From: Chlamydiia bacterium
Lineage (GTDB): Bacteria > Chlamydiota > Chlamydiia > Chlamydiales > Simkaniaceae
NCBI GenBank assembly: GCA_020440405.1
Contig: JAGROF010000043.1
Location: 1 to 22,436, forward strand
Reading direction: 5' to 3'
DNA: 22,436 nt
In this document: one piece after another, positions 1 to 8,973 of the stretch
Layout: every line of letters starts with the position of its first letter
Position numbering within the stretch: position 1 is the first letter of the stretch
Made by a program: the position numbers and the translations under genes
The notes under the pieces: model-generated
The model's input: the letters and a program-made list of their open reading frames with translations, nothing else
The model's database searches: none
What the model was told of the DNA's origin: nothing

Positions 1-132
1 TCAGGAGAGAATTCTCTTAAATTCTCGGTATTTTGGCTCGGGAAGGATCAAACGGTCCTTTTCAAATCAAGAAGGGAGAGAAGAATGAGAAAAATCCCTA
101 AGAGTGAGTGAAAGCACTTTGTAGTACACACT
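1..132. other. Intergenic stretch downstream of mreB
   Basis: I see no gene here. The only structure is a weak nested hairpin at 101-134 (AGTG-AAAG-CACT inside AGAGTG/CACTCT), which overlaps the mreB stop codon. Read on the minus strand it is followed, after six bases, by five U. It could be a poor terminator for the mreB transcript, but the U tract is displaced and the stem is short. Confidence 0.3.
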
Positions 133-1218
133 CTAAATCTTTACTTTTTTGAACTTTTCAAGGTAGTCGAGAGCTTTGCCTGTTCCCATGCAGACAGCAA
201 GAAGTGGGTTCGGTGCCACAACAACAGGCAATCCTGTCTCTTTAATCAAGGCCTTATCCAATCCTTTGATCAAAGCGCCACCACCAGCGAGGACCATACC
301 CCGTTCGACGAGATCGGCAGCAAGTTCAGGAGGGCACTTTTCAAGTGTCCCTTTGGTATTTTCGATAATTTGTTGAATCGGTTCGGCCAAACATTCACGA
401 ATTTCAACCGAGTTGATCCGTTTGGTGACTGGAAGACCGGCAACTTGGTCACGTCCCCGCACTTCCATCTCGAGCTCATGATCTCCGAGAGGATACGCAG
501 AGCCGATGGTCATCTTAATTTCCTCAGCCGTTCGGGGACCAATCATCAAGTTATAGGTACGGCGCATGTAATTCATGATGCATTCATCGAACTCATCTCC
601 AGCGATACGAAGTGAGCGCGACTCGACAATCCCGCCAAGGGAAATAATTGCAATTTCAGTTGTTCCTCCGCCTACATCGATAATCATGTTGGCAGAAGGC
701 TCGTGAACAGGAAGATCAACTCCAATTGCCGCAGCCATGGGCTCTTCAATCAAAATAACTTCTTGAGCCCCAGCGCGTAAAGCTGAGTCTTCAACAGCTC
801 GTTTTTCAACACCTGTGATTCCTGAAGGCACAGCAATTAAAATTTTGGGACGGAATAAGCTACGAGAAGGAGTGACCCGAGAAATGAGCGCTTTGAGCAT
901 CCCTTCGGCAATTTCAAAGTCAGCAATAACCCCATCTTTCATCGGACGCACGGCGTGAATCTTACGAGGTGTTTTACCAAGCATCGCCTTCGCTTTGTGT
1001 CCCACTGCAAGCACTTCATTGGTGACAGAATCAACAGCAACGACTGAAGGCTCAGCAAGAACAATCCCTTTCCCTCGAACGTAAACAAGTGTATTCGCAG
1101 TTCCTAAATCAATTCCGATATCGCTAGAGAAAATCCCGGTTAAGCGGCCGAGTTTCCCCATGATTCCTTGCTTAAACTTTTTGAGGAGGCTTCCTTTGCC
1201 TGCTGCACTCACTTTCAT
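133..1218 (-). CDS. mreB: Rod shape-determining protein MreB (bacterial actin)
   Basis: Actin-like ATPase that polymerises under the inner membrane and directs peptidoglycan synthesis. In Chlamydiae, which lack FtsZ, MreB is known to organise septal peptidoglycan at division. The 361-aa product has the family's landmarks: the phosphate-1 loop DLGTANT (residues 37-43), a phosphate-2 loop DVGGGTTEIA in the middle and the adenosine loop LAGGGALIKGLD near the C-terminus. Length is normal for MreB plus an N-terminal extension of about 30 residues, basic and amphipathic, which may help membrane binding. The start at 1218 has an AAGGTAG ribosome site; Met20 is a weaker alternative. It lies 60 bases downstream of the SNF2 gene on the same strand, so the two may be cotranscribed, as their conserved adjacency in Chlamydia suggests. 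Confidence 0.97.
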   Translation of the reverse strand: MKVSAAGKGSLLKKFKQGIMGKLGRLTGIFSSDIGIDLGTANTLVYVRGKGIVLAEPSVVAVDSVTNEVLAVGHKAKAMLGKTPRKIHAVRPMKDGVIADFEIAEGMLKALISRVTPSRSLFRPKILIAVPSGITGVEKRAVEDSALRAGAQEVILIEEPMAAAIGVDLPVHEPSANMIIDVGGGTTEIAIISLGGIVESRSLRIAGDEFDECIMNYMRRTYNLMIGPRTAEEIKMTIGSAYPLGDHELEMEVRGRDQVAGLPVTKRINSVEIRECLAEPIQQIIENTKGTLEKCPPELAADLVERGMVLAGGGALIKGLDKALIKETGLPVVVAPNPLLAVCMGTGKALDYLEKFKKVKI

Positions 1219-1278
1219 GTTAACTACCTTAAATCCTATTCATTGGACCATATTACCCGACAGAGGATAAAAAATCTA

Positions 1279-4200
1279 TCATGTTTGCAGGAGTTCAAGC
1301 ACATCTTCCCATGTGAGCTTGGTAATCGCCTCATCATCACAACTGACGATCTTTTTCACGATCCCCCTCTTGCGGTTCTGCATTTCGACAATTTTTTCTT
1401 CGATTGTTCCCAAAGTGACGAGCTTATAAACTGATACATTTTCCTTCTGGCCAATCCGATGGACTCGGTCTGTCGCTTGATTCTCAACTGCTGGGTTCCA
1501 CCACATATCGTAATGAATGACCGTATCCGCGCCTACCAGGTTCAGACCGGTTCCACCCGCTTTAAGCGAAACGAGAAACACTGGGATGTCGGGATCTTCA
1601 TTAAATTCTTTGACGATTTCTAGGCGATTTTTACTCGATCCATCTAAGTACTGGAACCGAATGCCCCGTTGCTCGAAGTCATTGCGCATGATTTGGAGCA
1701 TGCGCGTGTACTGAGAGAAAATAACTGTTTTGTGCTTCCCTTCAATCAGTGTTTGCAAGAGTTCAAGAAGCATGTCGTATTTAGCAGAATCCCCAGCTTC
1801 AGCCTTTTCCTTTGCAAAAATTGCAGGGTGACAGCAAATTTGCTTAAGCCGCGTTAAAGTTGCTAAGACATGGATTTGGACTTTGTCAAAACCATCCCGT
1901 TCTACAAGTTTAACGAGTTCATCGCGTGCAGATTCAGCGTAGGAGCGGTAGAGATCACGCTGCATCTCGGTAAGCTGCGTGTGATACACGTTTTCCGAAA
2001 CAGGTGGTAAGTCGTCGAGAACATCGCTTTTCATACGGCGTAAGATAAATGGAGACACTTTTTTCCGAAGGTACTGCAAATTCTTAGCCTGCTCATCTCC
2101 AGAAATGCGAACATATTTTTCAAGAAATCTATCGTAACTGCCCAAAAACCCTGGCATGAGAAAGTCAAATAGACTCCACAACTCATCGAGCGAGTTTTCA
2201 ATTGGAGTACCCGAAAGGATTAAGCGGTGCTCCGCCTTAACCAATTTCACCGACTTGGCATTACGTGTGCCACGGTTTTTGATATGTTGGGCTTCATCGA
2301 GGATCATATAGGAGAAAGTGATTGGACTGTAAGACTCGATGTCTTTTTGAAGAAGGCTATAAGAAGTGATGATCACATCGTAATTTTCAATTGTTGCAAT
2401 CAACTTTTTCCGTTGATTGGGCATCCCGTCAATAATCAAGGGTTTCAGCTTTGGATTGAACTTATGACATTCTTCTTGCCAGTTGTAAAGTAGAGACGTC
2501 GGGCAAACGACAAGTGCAGGTAACTTGTCCCCTTTAAGGTGTTGTGTCAAAGCGACAATTGCTTGAAGGGTTTTACCAAGACCCATATCATCAGCCAAGA
2601 TTCCATTGAGGTACATGAGACGTAGTCGTTCAAGCCAGTGAACCCCTTCTGTTTGGTATTTACGAAGCTCGGCTTTGATGCCAGCAGGAACAGGTGTAAA
2701 CTTTAGGTGTTTTTCTCCAAGCATCTGCTTGCGGATTTCTCTCAAACGAGGAGTCATTTGAAAAGAAACGGGGAGTCCTTCGAAGTTGGTCTCGTCGATA
2801 TTTGCTAAGCTCCAAAGAGGCCGTTTGATCGTCGTATTGTCGAGTTTTTCAATTCCCAGTTCATCAAACAGTTGGACCACATTCCCTACTTCATCGAGAT
2901 CCAGCACGAGAATTTTAGGGAGTTTGTTCGACTTGTCTTTTCCAGTCTGCTTTCTCCCATTATCAAGCTCTAAGTAAGCTCTTCGAGAAACAATACAATC
3001 CCAAATCCGATCGAGCTTCACTCCTTTGAGAGCCCCTTTAACTTCAAGCTTGATTTCGTACGTATCCATCCGATTAGTATCTGAGAGATCCAACTTAAAC
3101 TTCGTTTGATCGTAAATGAATTGGTCGAGCAAGTTTTGAGGGCAATTGAACTTGACTCGGTGTTGGTTCCTTGGGATCGTATCGGTCATAAACTCGATAA
3201 TTTTTTTATCGGTTTTAGCCATGTACGTTTGATGCTCTTGATCAAAAATAAAGTCGCGGAAAAGATCTTGGATAATTTTTTGCTCTTCTACAAGATTGCG
3301 CGCCATCACCCCTTCTTGCGTGACAAACTCATGAATGTTCTCGAACTTTAGTGATTTGGACGACGCAGGAACGATCGTGTCTTCGTAGCGGAAGGAAAGA
3401 GAGGCTTCCAGCTCTCCATTGAGGAAAGAAATATCGCAAATCGCTTCAAGATTGCCTACGAACGGAAGGGTTGTAAAATGTTCTGTCACATCTTGATGAT
3501 CTACTTCAGCAAATCGGGAGAGTTCAGGCAACGCGTTTTCCACAAACGTTCCAAATAGTGGCTCTGGAATTGTCATATCTCGAATGGGCAAGAAACTTCG
3601 CAAGTGCTGCCGAGTGATTTGGTCTTCAAATCGGTAATAAATGTGATTGTAAATGATTCCTGGCTTGGCACACTCGAAAAACTTCGCATCTTCAAGCATG
3701 ATTGACTCACCTTCTACAAGAATTGTAGGATTCAGCAAGATCTTTGTCGTGGGAGGATGAATAAACTCAAGTGTCATTTTAATGTGCGCCGGTACTTTTG
3801 AAAATCGGATCGGCGACTCTAAATTCTCTTCATAAAGACAAGGAAGGGTCGGCAAATCTTCTTCTCCAGAAGTCCACCCTCTTTGTTTCAGCATTTCAGA
3901 AGCAATTTCTTGCGCTTTTGCCAAAACCATTCCAAACATTTTTGAGCTGAGAAATGCAGATTTCTGCGCCCTCTCACTTGCCGTTTTTTCAGGAAGTTTC
4001 AAATGGTCCATCACAAGGCGAGCTATTTCTTGTTCCTCATTTGCAAACGACTCAAGGACAAACAAATATCCTTTTCCACCAATAAAGATGTCTTCTTGGT
4101 ACCGCATGGCTTCAAAAAATTCGCCAATGTTTGGAATATGCAGCGGCTTGGAGCGAGCAGGAAGTCTGAGAGCAATTTGAAACTCCACATCTCCTTCGCG

Positions 4201-4761
4201 CTCTTTTTTAGGAACACTGTAAATAACTGCTAGCTCTGCTTTTTCGATGATTCTTTCTTGAACAGGAAGGAAAAATGGTGACTTCGCTAAGACAGCTGCA
4301 GCATCTACATATTCGGTTAAAACTTCTTTTTGATACTCTTCATCACGCCGCTGCTCTTCTTTTGACTCGGCCTCCTTAACAGCCTCCATGAGTTTTTCTT
4401 TCTCTTCATCATCAAACCCTTCTTCTGTCAATTCATCAAGGTCTGTTTCTTTCGAGTAATTAACGAGAATCTCATCGAGGTAGGCTTCTAAGTAATAAAG
4501 GACTGCAGCGAGGTGTTGGCAGTCGTAATGGTAAGGGCAATCACAGTTCGAATCGATCGTTTCGCTCTCTTGTCGATCGATCTCAATTTCACTTTCATAA
4601 GCATTTTTGTATTGGCCCATGACTTGAGCACTGATTCTAAGAGTCGTTGCATCAAGGTGCAAGATTTTTGCAGAAAGAACCTTATTTGTATCGTAGAGTT
4701 GCTTCCCGTCCTTCAACACGTTGGCGGAAAAATCCTGCTTCAGCTTTCTTAAGTTCAGCAT
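1279..4761 (-). CDS. SWIM-domain SNF2-family DNA-dependent ATPase/helicase
   Basis: Large (1160 aa) Swi2/Snf2 ATPase, probably acting on protein-DNA complexes; its exact role is not known. An N-terminal SWIM zinc motif, CxCx5CxH, is seen at Cys73, Cys75, Cys81 and His83. The ATPase core is C-terminal: Walker A DDMGLGKT near residue 724, a DEAQ box (LDEAQHIKN) near 820, the SGTPIENS motif after it, and lobe 2 ending in GGTGLNL and DRVHRIGQ near residue 1100, all diagnostic for SNF2. The acidic and Lys-rich segment at about residues 110-145 is probably a linker. The start has GAGGTG ten bases upstream. It sits next to mreB and diverges from tRNA-Gly and tig, the same arrangement as the chlamydial SWF/SNF helicase. 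No frameshift or missing core motif is visible. Confidence 0.93.
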   Translation of the reverse strand: MLNLRKLKQDFSANVLKDGKQLYDTNKVLSAKILHLDATTLRISAQVMGQYKNAYESEIEIDRQESETIDSNCDCPYHYDCQHLAAVLYYLEAYLDEILVNYSKETDLDELTEEGFDDEEKEKLMEAVKEAESKEEQRRDEEYQKEVLTEYVDAAAVLAKSPFFLPVQERIIEKAELAVIYSVPKKEREGDVEFQIALRLPARSKPLHIPNIGEFFEAMRYQEDIFIGGKGYLFVLESFANEEQEIARLVMDHLKLPEKTASERAQKSAFLSSKMFGMVLAKAQEIASEMLKQRGWTSGEEDLPTLPCLYEENLESPIRFSKVPAHIKMTLEFIHPPTTKILLNPTILVEGESIMLEDAKFFECAKPGIIYNHIYYRFEDQITRQHLRSFLPIRDMTIPEPLFGTFVENALPELSRFAEVDHQDVTEHFTTLPFVGNLEAICDISFLNGELEASLSFRYEDTIVPASSKSLKFENIHEFVTQEGVMARNLVEEQKIIQDLFRDFIFDQEHQTYMAKTDKKIIEFMTDTIPRNQHRVKFNCPQNLLDQFIYDQTKFKLDLSDTNRMDTYEIKLEVKGALKGVKLDRIWDCIVSRRAYLELDNGRKQTGKDKSNKLPKILVLDLDEVGNVVQLFDELGIEKLDNTTIKRPLWSLANIDETNFEGLPVSFQMTPRLREIRKQMLGEKHLKFTPVPAGIKAELRKYQTEGVHWLERLRLMYLNGILADDMGLGKTLQAIVALTQHLKGDKLPALVVCPTSLLYNWQEECHKFNPKLKPLIIDGMPNQRKKLIATIENYDVIITSYSLLQKDIESYSPITFSYMILDEAQHIKNRGTRNAKSVKLVKAEHRLILSGTPIENSLDELWSLFDFLMPGFLGSYDRFLEKYVRISGDEQAKNLQYLRKKVSPFILRRMKSDVLDDLPPVSENVYHTQLTEMQRDLYRSYAESARDELVKLVERDGFDKVQIHVLATLTRLKQICCHPAIFAKEKAEAGDSAKYDMLLELLQTLIEGKHKTVIFSQYTRMLQIMRNDFEQRGIRFQYLDGSSKNRLEIVKEFNEDPDIPVFLVSLKAGGTGLNLVGADTVIHYDMWWNPAVENQATDRVHRIGQKENVSVYKLVTLGTIEEKIVEMQNRKRGIVKKIVSCDDEAITKLTWEDVLELLQT

Positions 4762-4855
4762 CCCTTATATTCACCTCATCTTATAGTGGACCATTACAAA
4801 AGTGTTCCCCCTTTTACATCTTTTTCAAAACCTCTGCAACGATTTTTTTTCCGTG

Positions 4856-4877
4856 CGTTCAACATTTTTTTTGAACG
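4856..4877. promoter_or_regulatory. Inverted repeat in the divergent snf2/tRNA-Gly spacer
   Basis: CGTTCAA (4856-4862) and TTGAACG (4871-4877) form a perfect 7-bp inverted repeat around a T-rich 8-base loop. It lies about 20 bases upstream of the tRNA promoter and about 95 bases upstream of the helicase start. It could be an operator for the divergent promoters or a terminator-like hairpin. Position is the only functional hint. Confidence 0.35.
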
Positions 4878-4898
4878 TTCGAGGAGAGTGATAAATCT

Positions 4899-4926
4899 TT
4901 GAAAAAAAACTCTGACTAAGTATACT
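4899..4926 (+). promoter_or_regulatory. Sigma-70-like promoter of tRNA-Gly (and perhaps tig)
   Basis: TTGAAA (4899-4904) and TATACT (4921-4926) are separated by 16 bp, close to the housekeeping consensus (sigma-66 in Chlamydiae). Predicted transcription would start near 4933, about ten bases before the mature tRNA, a usual distance for a tRNA gene. Confidence 0.7.
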
Positions 4927-4943
4927 GAAGCACTTTCGACTAT

Positions 4944-5015
4944 GCGGGTGTAGCTCAGTGGTAGAGCATCACGTTGCCAACGTGAGGGTCGTGAGTTCAA
5001 ATCTCATCACCCGCT
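4944..5015 (+). tRNA. tRNA-Gly (anticodon GCC)
   Basis: A full cloverleaf can be folded. The acceptor stem is GCGGGTG/CACCCGC with discriminator T, the anticodon stem TCACG/CGTGA encloses the loop TTGCCAA with GCC at 4976-4978, and the T arm carries GTTCAAAT. The 3' CCA is not encoded; the gene is followed directly by seven T, so CCA must be added after transcription. The T run could end some transcripts, but tig starts only 26 bases further on, so readthrough into tig is likely. Confidence 0.95.
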
Positions 5016-5041
5016 TTTTTTATAGATGAGAACAAGTAGAT

Positions 5042-6526
5042 ATGACAGAACCAAAAGAATATAAATCTGATACAGTGACCTTCACCATCGAGCGCAAGCC
5101 CGAATGCATGGTGGAGTACAAAGTCAAATCCTCTCCTGAAGTCGTGAAAAAAGCGCGGAGAACCGCGATCAAATCGGTTTCTAAAGAGGTTTCGCTTCCT
5201 GGATTTCGAAAAGGACGGGCACCTGACCATCTCATTGTCAAGAAATTTCCTAAACCTCTTGAAGAGCAATGGCAAAAGGCGATTGCAGACGAAACTTTCC
5301 GGGAATGCCAAAAATTGGCTCACACCCCGCTGCTCAGTCATGATGCTCAAATCAACTTTAACATTGCAAAACACTCTCTAGAAGAAGGGGCTGAACTCAC
5401 CTATTCCTTCGAAACCGAACCCCTTGTTCCGGAAATTGACTTAAGCAGTCTTGAAATTGAAGAGATCAAGAGAGAAAGTGTCGATGCCAAAAAAGTGGAT
5501 TCGACCCTTGAAGACATTCAAATGTTCTTTGCAGAGTGGGAGAAGATTTCAGACCGCAATGTGAAAGAAGGAGACTACATCCTCGTTGATGTGGACATCA
5601 TTGAAGAAGATCCTCCTCAAAAAGCTCTGCAAAATGCCCGGTTCGAAGTGACGAAAGCTAAGATGGCAAAATGGATGCACGATCTTGTTATAGACATGAA
5701 GATTGGAGAGTCGAAAGAGGGTGTCAGCCAACCTGATGAAGAGGCCTCAGAAGAGGAAAAGAAAGCGACCCCCCCGAAAAAAGTCCGGCTGATCTTGAAA
5801 TCAATCGAGAAGCCCAAGCTTCCCCCCGTTGACGATGCTTTAGCACAAAAGATGGGCGCAAAGACAGCCGCTGAAATGAAGGGAAATCTGGAAAAACTTC
5901 TGAACAAACAAGCCGAAGAACACGTTCAACGCGGATACCGTGAGCAGATCAACGAGCTCCTGATCGAAAAATACCCTTTTGAGCTCCCTAAAACCCTCCT
6001 TCAACGAGAAACCCAATTCCGCATCAAACAACTGGTTAACGATCCAAGCTTCCAGAAAAAAATGATGGCCATGAGTGAAGAGGAACGGAAAAAAGCCATC
6101 GAAGATATTCACACGCAAGGAGAACGCGCTGTGCGCCTTTTCTATATCTCAAGGAAACTCATTCAAGACCACAAAATTCAGGTTTCCCCAAGTGAAGTCC
6201 ACCAAGGGGTCAAAACACCTCTTGAAGCCATGTTCAGCGATCAATCCGACCTCTATACGGCGAAAGAAGATTCCCAAGAACAAAAAGCGATTGCAATGTC
6301 TCGTCTGATTCTCACTAAAGCCGAAGACTTTTTGATTAGCAAAGCAAAAGTCGTTCCTCCCAAGCCTAAGAAAGAAGCAGCGCCTAAAAAAACAGCCGCC
6401 AAAAAAGCAGCTCCAAAAAAAGACGCCGCTCCGAAGAAGACAACAACAGCAAAAAAAGCAGCACCGAAGAAGGCAACAACAGCAAAAAAAAGCGCTCCAA
6501 AAAAGAAATCTACGAAGAACTCTTGA
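5042..6526 (+). CDS. tig: Trigger factor with a histone-like C-terminal tail
   Basis: Ribosome-associated chaperone that meets nascent chains at the exit tunnel. The ribosome-binding signature is seen as GFRKGRAP (residues 54-61; canonical GFRxGxxP). A middle FKBP-like region follows, interrupted by an acidic/Lys stretch near residues 230-245, and then the helical C-terminal chaperone arms. The protein is 494 aa, whereas trigger factors are usually about 430-450. The excess is a tail at residues 437-494 made almost only of Lys, Ala, Pro and Thr, with AAPKK/SAPKK repeated five times. It resembles histone H1 tails and chlamydial Hc2-type proteins. The ribosome site is weak. clpP follows after 56 bases, so a tig-clpP-clpX operon is likely, matching the chlamydial order. 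Confidence 0.95.
   Translation: MTEPKEYKSDTVTFTIERKPECMVEYKVKSSPEVVKKARRTAIKSVSKEVSLPGFRKGRAPDHLIVKKFPKPLEEQWQKAIADETFRECQKLAHTPLLSHDAQINFNIAKHSLEEGAELTYSFETEPLVPEIDLSSLEIEEIKRESVDAKKVDSTLEDIQMFFAEWEKISDRNVKEGDYILVDVDIIEEDPPQKALQNARFEVTKAKMAKWMHDLVIDMKIGESKEGVSQPDEEASEEEKKATPPKKVRLILKSIEKPKLPPVDDALAQKMGAKTAAEMKGNLEKLLNKQAEEHVQRGYREQINELLIEKYPFELPKTLLQRETQFRIKQLVNDPSFQKKMMAMSEEERKKAIEDIHTQGERAVRLFYISRKLIQDHKIQVSPSEVHQGVKTPLEAMFSDQSDLYTAKEDSQEQKAIAMSRLILTKAEDFLISKAKVVPPKPKKEAAPKKTAAKKAAPKKDAAPKKTTTAKKAAPKKATTAKKSAPKKKSTKNS
6350..6523 (+). repeat. Lys/Ala/Pro repeat tract encoding the Tig tail
   Basis: In-frame low-complexity DNA encodes repeated AAPKK/TTAKK units. The stretch ACAACAGCAAAAAAA occurs twice, near 6441 and 6477. 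Such tracts gain and lose units easily, so tail length may vary between strains. Confidence 0.8.
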
Positions 6527-6582
6527 CCGAAGCGCTTGAGATGTCTATAAAAGAAAAAAACGATAATTAAAAAGGAACCGAC

Positions 6583-7182
6583 ATGTCTTTGATCCCTTAT
6601 GTCATTGAAGATACTGGGCGTGGCGAACGCTCGATGGACATCTACTCACGCCTTCTAAAAGATCGCATTATCTTCATCGGAACAGAGCTGAATGATCAAG
6701 TCGCCAACGCTGTCGTGGCGCAGCTCATCTTCCTCCGAGCAGACGATCCCAAAAAAGACATCAATATCTATATTAACTCTCCTGGAGGCATTATTTCCTC
6801 AGGCCTCGCTATTTATGACACTATCCGTTTCCTCGGCATCGATGTGAACACCTATTGCATCGGGCAAGCAGCCTCGATGGGAGCTCTTCTTCTTTGCGCT
6901 GGAACCAAAGGAAAGCGCTTTGCCCTTCCCAATAGCCGCATTATGATCCACCAACCCCACGGAGGGATCACAGGAACATCGGCAGATATTCATATTCAAG
7001 CGAAAGAAATCCTCCGCAACAAACGCCTTCTTGCAGAAATCATTGCAGAGCACACCGGACAACCTCTTGAAAAAGTGCTTGAAGACTCAGATCGAGACTT
7101 CTTTATGAGTGCCGAAGAAGCAGTACAATATGGGCTGATCGATAAAGTCGTGATCCCTTCTAAAGGAAAGAAAGACAAATGA
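6583..7182 (+). CDS. clpP: ATP-dependent Clp protease proteolytic subunit
   Basis: Serine peptidase that forms the barrel-shaped Clp proteolytic chamber fed by ClpX. The 199-aa product shows the full triad: Ser98 in QAASMGA, His123 in MIHQPHGG and Asp172 in SDRDFF. Length is normal, with essentially no propeptide beyond [11 protein letters not shown], which is the usual mature-type N-terminus. An AAAGGAAC ribosome site lies about six bases upstream. Its stop overlaps the clpX start by four bases (ATGA), so translation is coupled. Chlamydiae usually have two ClpP paralogues; this one, beside clpX and tig, corresponds by context to ClpP2 of Chlamydia (inference). Confidence 0.96.
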   Translation: MSLIPYVIEDTGRGERSMDIYSRLLKDRIIFIGTELNDQVANAVVAQLIFLRADDPKKDINIYINSPGGIISSGLAIYDTIRFLGIDVNTYCIGQAASMGALLLCAGTKGKRFALPNSRIMIHQPHGGITGTSADIHIQAKEILRNKRLLAEIIAEHTGQPLEKVLEDSDRDFFMSAEEAVQYGLIDKVVIPSKGKKDK

Positions 7183-8420
7183 GCAAACAAGCAAGTGGAT
7201 CTCAAGAAATGGCAGCCTGCTCCTTTTGTGGGCGCACCGAAGATGCTGTGGAAAAACTCGTCTCAGGTCCCAACGCTTTTATTTGTGATAAATGCGTCCG
7301 TCTTTGTATGGACATCGTCGAAAAAAAAGCCGTCAAGCATGAGATCAAACTCTTAAAGCCCAAAGAGATCAAAGACCGCCTAGATGCCTACATCATTGGG
7401 CAAGAAAAAGCCAAAAAGACCATCTCTGTTGCCGTATATAACCACTATAAACGGATTCGCTCCCTTTCTTCCGACGAAAAAAATGCCATCCAGTATAGTA
7501 AATCTAATGTTCTTCTTTTAGGACCAACTGGTTCTGGAAAAACTCTCATTGCCCGCACCTTGGCAGAAGTTCTTGATGTGCCGTTTGCCATCGCAGACGC
7601 CACTACCCTCACTGAAGCAGGGTATGTCGGAGAAGATGTCGAAAACATTATCCTCCGCCTGGTGCAAAATGCCGACTACGATATCGCCCGAGCCGAGCAA
7701 GGGATCATCTACGTCGATGAGATCGATAAAATCCGCAAAACCACAGGAAATGTCTCCATCACAAGAGACGTTTCTGGAGAAGGCGTCCAACAGTCCCTCC
7801 TAAAAATTGTAGAGGGAACCATCGCCAACGTCCCGCCGAAAGGAGGGCGCAAGCACCCCAACCAAGAATACATCAAGATCAACACCCAAAACATCCTCTT
7901 TATCGTCGGTGGAGCCTTTGTCAACCTCGATAAAATCGTCGCCAAACGTCTTGGAAAAGGGGTGATCGGCTTCGACACCGAGCAACAAGACCGCGCCTTC
8001 GACGCCACAGAAACCAATTACCTCCTCTCGAAAGTCGAAACCGAAGACCTTGTTGAGTTTGGTCTCATCCCCGAGTTCGTTGGCCGTTTTAATAGCCTCG
8101 CTAACTGTAATGAACTCACCCTTGAAGACCTTGTTGAAATCCTTGTCACACCCAAAAATGCCATTATCGGACAATACCAAGCCCTCTTTGCAGAAGATGG
8201 CGTGCAACTTAACTTCACCGAAGATGCCCTCAAAGCCATTGCCGCCAAGGCCAAAAAATCCGACACCGGTGCCCGTGCCCTCCGCATGATCGTGGAAACC
8301 CTCCTCATGGACCTCATGTACGAAGTCCCCTCCGACCCCACCGTCAAAGAGGTTCTCATTGAAGAAGGCTGCGTCAACGACAACAAACCCCCTGTAATCA
8401 AAAACTCCAAAGCCTCATAA
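7179..8420 (+). CDS. clpX: ClpX, AAA+ unfoldase subunit of Clp protease
   Basis: Hexameric ATPase that unfolds substrates and threads them into ClpP. All family features are visible in 413 aa. The N-terminal C4 zinc finger has Cys14, Cys17, Cys36 and Cys39. Walker A is GPTGSGKT (115-122), the pore loop GYVGED (148-153), Walker B IIYVDEID (176-183) and the RKH loop GRKHP (223-227); the sensor-2 motif GARALR is near residue 363. The start overlaps clpP by four bases. The last third uses strikingly C-rich codons, like the protease gene at 10025. The last 81 bp reappear at 9896-9976, but this copy is intact and full length and is the functional gene. Confidence 0.97.
   Translation: MSKQASGSQEMAACSFCGRTEDAVEKLVSGPNAFICDKCVRLCMDIVEKKAVKHEIKLLKPKEIKDRLDAYIIGQEKAKKTISVAVYNHYKRIRSLSSDEKNAIQYSKSNVLLLGPTGSGKTLIARTLAEVLDVPFAIADATTLTEAGYVGEDVENIILRLVQNADYDIARAEQGIIYVDEIDKIRKTTGNVSITRDVSGEGVQQSLLKIVEGTIANVPPKGGRKHPNQEYIKINTQNILFIVGGAFVNLDKIVAKRLGKGVIGFDTEQQDRAFDATETNYLLSKVETEDLVEFGLIPEFVGRFNSLANCNELTLEDLVEILVTPKNAIIGQYQALFAEDGVQLNFTEDALKAIAAKAKKSDTGARALRMIVETLLMDLMYEVPSDPTVKEVLIEEGCVNDNKPPVIKNSKAS
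8340..8420 (+). repeat. Direct repeat copy 1 (3' end of clpX)
   Basis: The last 81 bp of clpX, including the stop codon, match 9896-9976 at 80 of 81 positions. The single difference is A at 8396 and G at 9952. The sequences after the two stop codons are unrelated, so the repeat ends exactly at the stop. It bounds an AT-rich two-gene insert. Confidence 0.93.
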
Positions 8421-8542
8421 ATAATCAAAAGAAAGAGCTAACTCAACCCTTACAACCCTATTTTTCCTTCCTCCTCCTACTTCTCTATTTCTTACCTAAA
8501 GGTTAAAAAGTGCAAGCATCTTAGCCAAGAGTCAATCAAATG

Positions 8543-8571
8543 TTGATTTTTAAAGCACTCCAAAAGATAAT
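8543..8571 (+). promoter_or_regulatory. Promoter of the 110-aa gene
   Basis: TTGATT (8543-8548), a 17-bp spacer and GATAAT (8566-8571) make a good housekeeping promoter. Transcription would begin near 8578, upstream of the start at 8600 but downstream of the alternative start at 8540, which supports the later start. Confidence 0.55.
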
Positions 8572-8599
8572 AGAGCAGCTTATTACAAGGAGGTCTGTT

Positions 8600-8932
8600 A
8601 TGACTGGAAGAATTTTTTTAGGATTACTAACTAGACGTAACTATTCCCCATTGTTCGAAACAAATTTTCGGGGATGTTTTAGTCACCGTTCTTATGGCAC
8701 GGCTCAGAAAATTGAAACCATTTCAGATTCAAGTACTTCCTTTACAGGATCTAACTCTTCTACCAAAAAAACAGCTTCTTATACTTATGAACAAATCAAA
8801 AATAGTCCAGAATTACAAAAAAAACTTGCTGAAATGTATAAGCAACAAGCTGGTGATCCGGAGTTCGAAGAAGTAACTCGGTATTCAATGGAAATGGGAT
8901 TGCATCATCTTAGGAATCAATACAAAAAGTAA
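8600..8932 (+). CDS. Hypothetical protein, 110 aa, with Arg-rich leader
   Basis: I do not recognise this protein. The start at 8600 is chosen because AAGGAGG (8587-8593) lies at ideal distance and the promoter at 8543-8571 would exclude the in-frame ATG at 8540. The first ~35 residues hold six Arg and one acidic residue, with hydrophobic patches and the runs FRGCFSHRSYG. A Ser/Thr-rich linker follows, then a charged helical C-terminal half starting YTYEQIKNSPELQKK. It is convergent with the tandem MazF gene and shares a terminator palindrome with it. Both lie inside the segment bounded by the duplicated clpX tail and are more AT-rich than neighbouring genes. It could be a partner or antitoxin of the MazF-like protein, or an exported protein; only position supports this. 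Confidence 0.65.
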   Translation: MTGRIFLGLLTRRNYSPLFETNFRGCFSHRSYGTAQKIETISDSSTSFTGSNSSTKKTASYTYEQIKNSPELQKKLAEMYKQQAGDPEFEEVTRYSMEMGLHHLRNQYKK

Positions 8933-8940
8933 TGTATTAC

Positions 8941-8966
8941 AGCAGCAGTTTTTAAAAACTGCTGCT
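8941..8966. terminator. Bidirectional terminator between convergent genes
   Basis: A perfect 26-bp palindrome, arms AGCAGCAGTTTTT and AAAAACTGCTGCT, lies nine bases after one stop codon and eight before the other. On either strand the RNA would form a G/C-containing stem around a U/A-rich centre. The trailing U tract is short. Confidence 0.7.
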
Positions 8967-8973
8967 AATTTAT

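Noticed and set aside
8540..8599. Upstream start for the 110-aa gene, giving 130 aa
   Set aside because: That ATG lies within the predicted promoter and lacks a ribosome site, while AAGGAGG is ideally placed for 8600.
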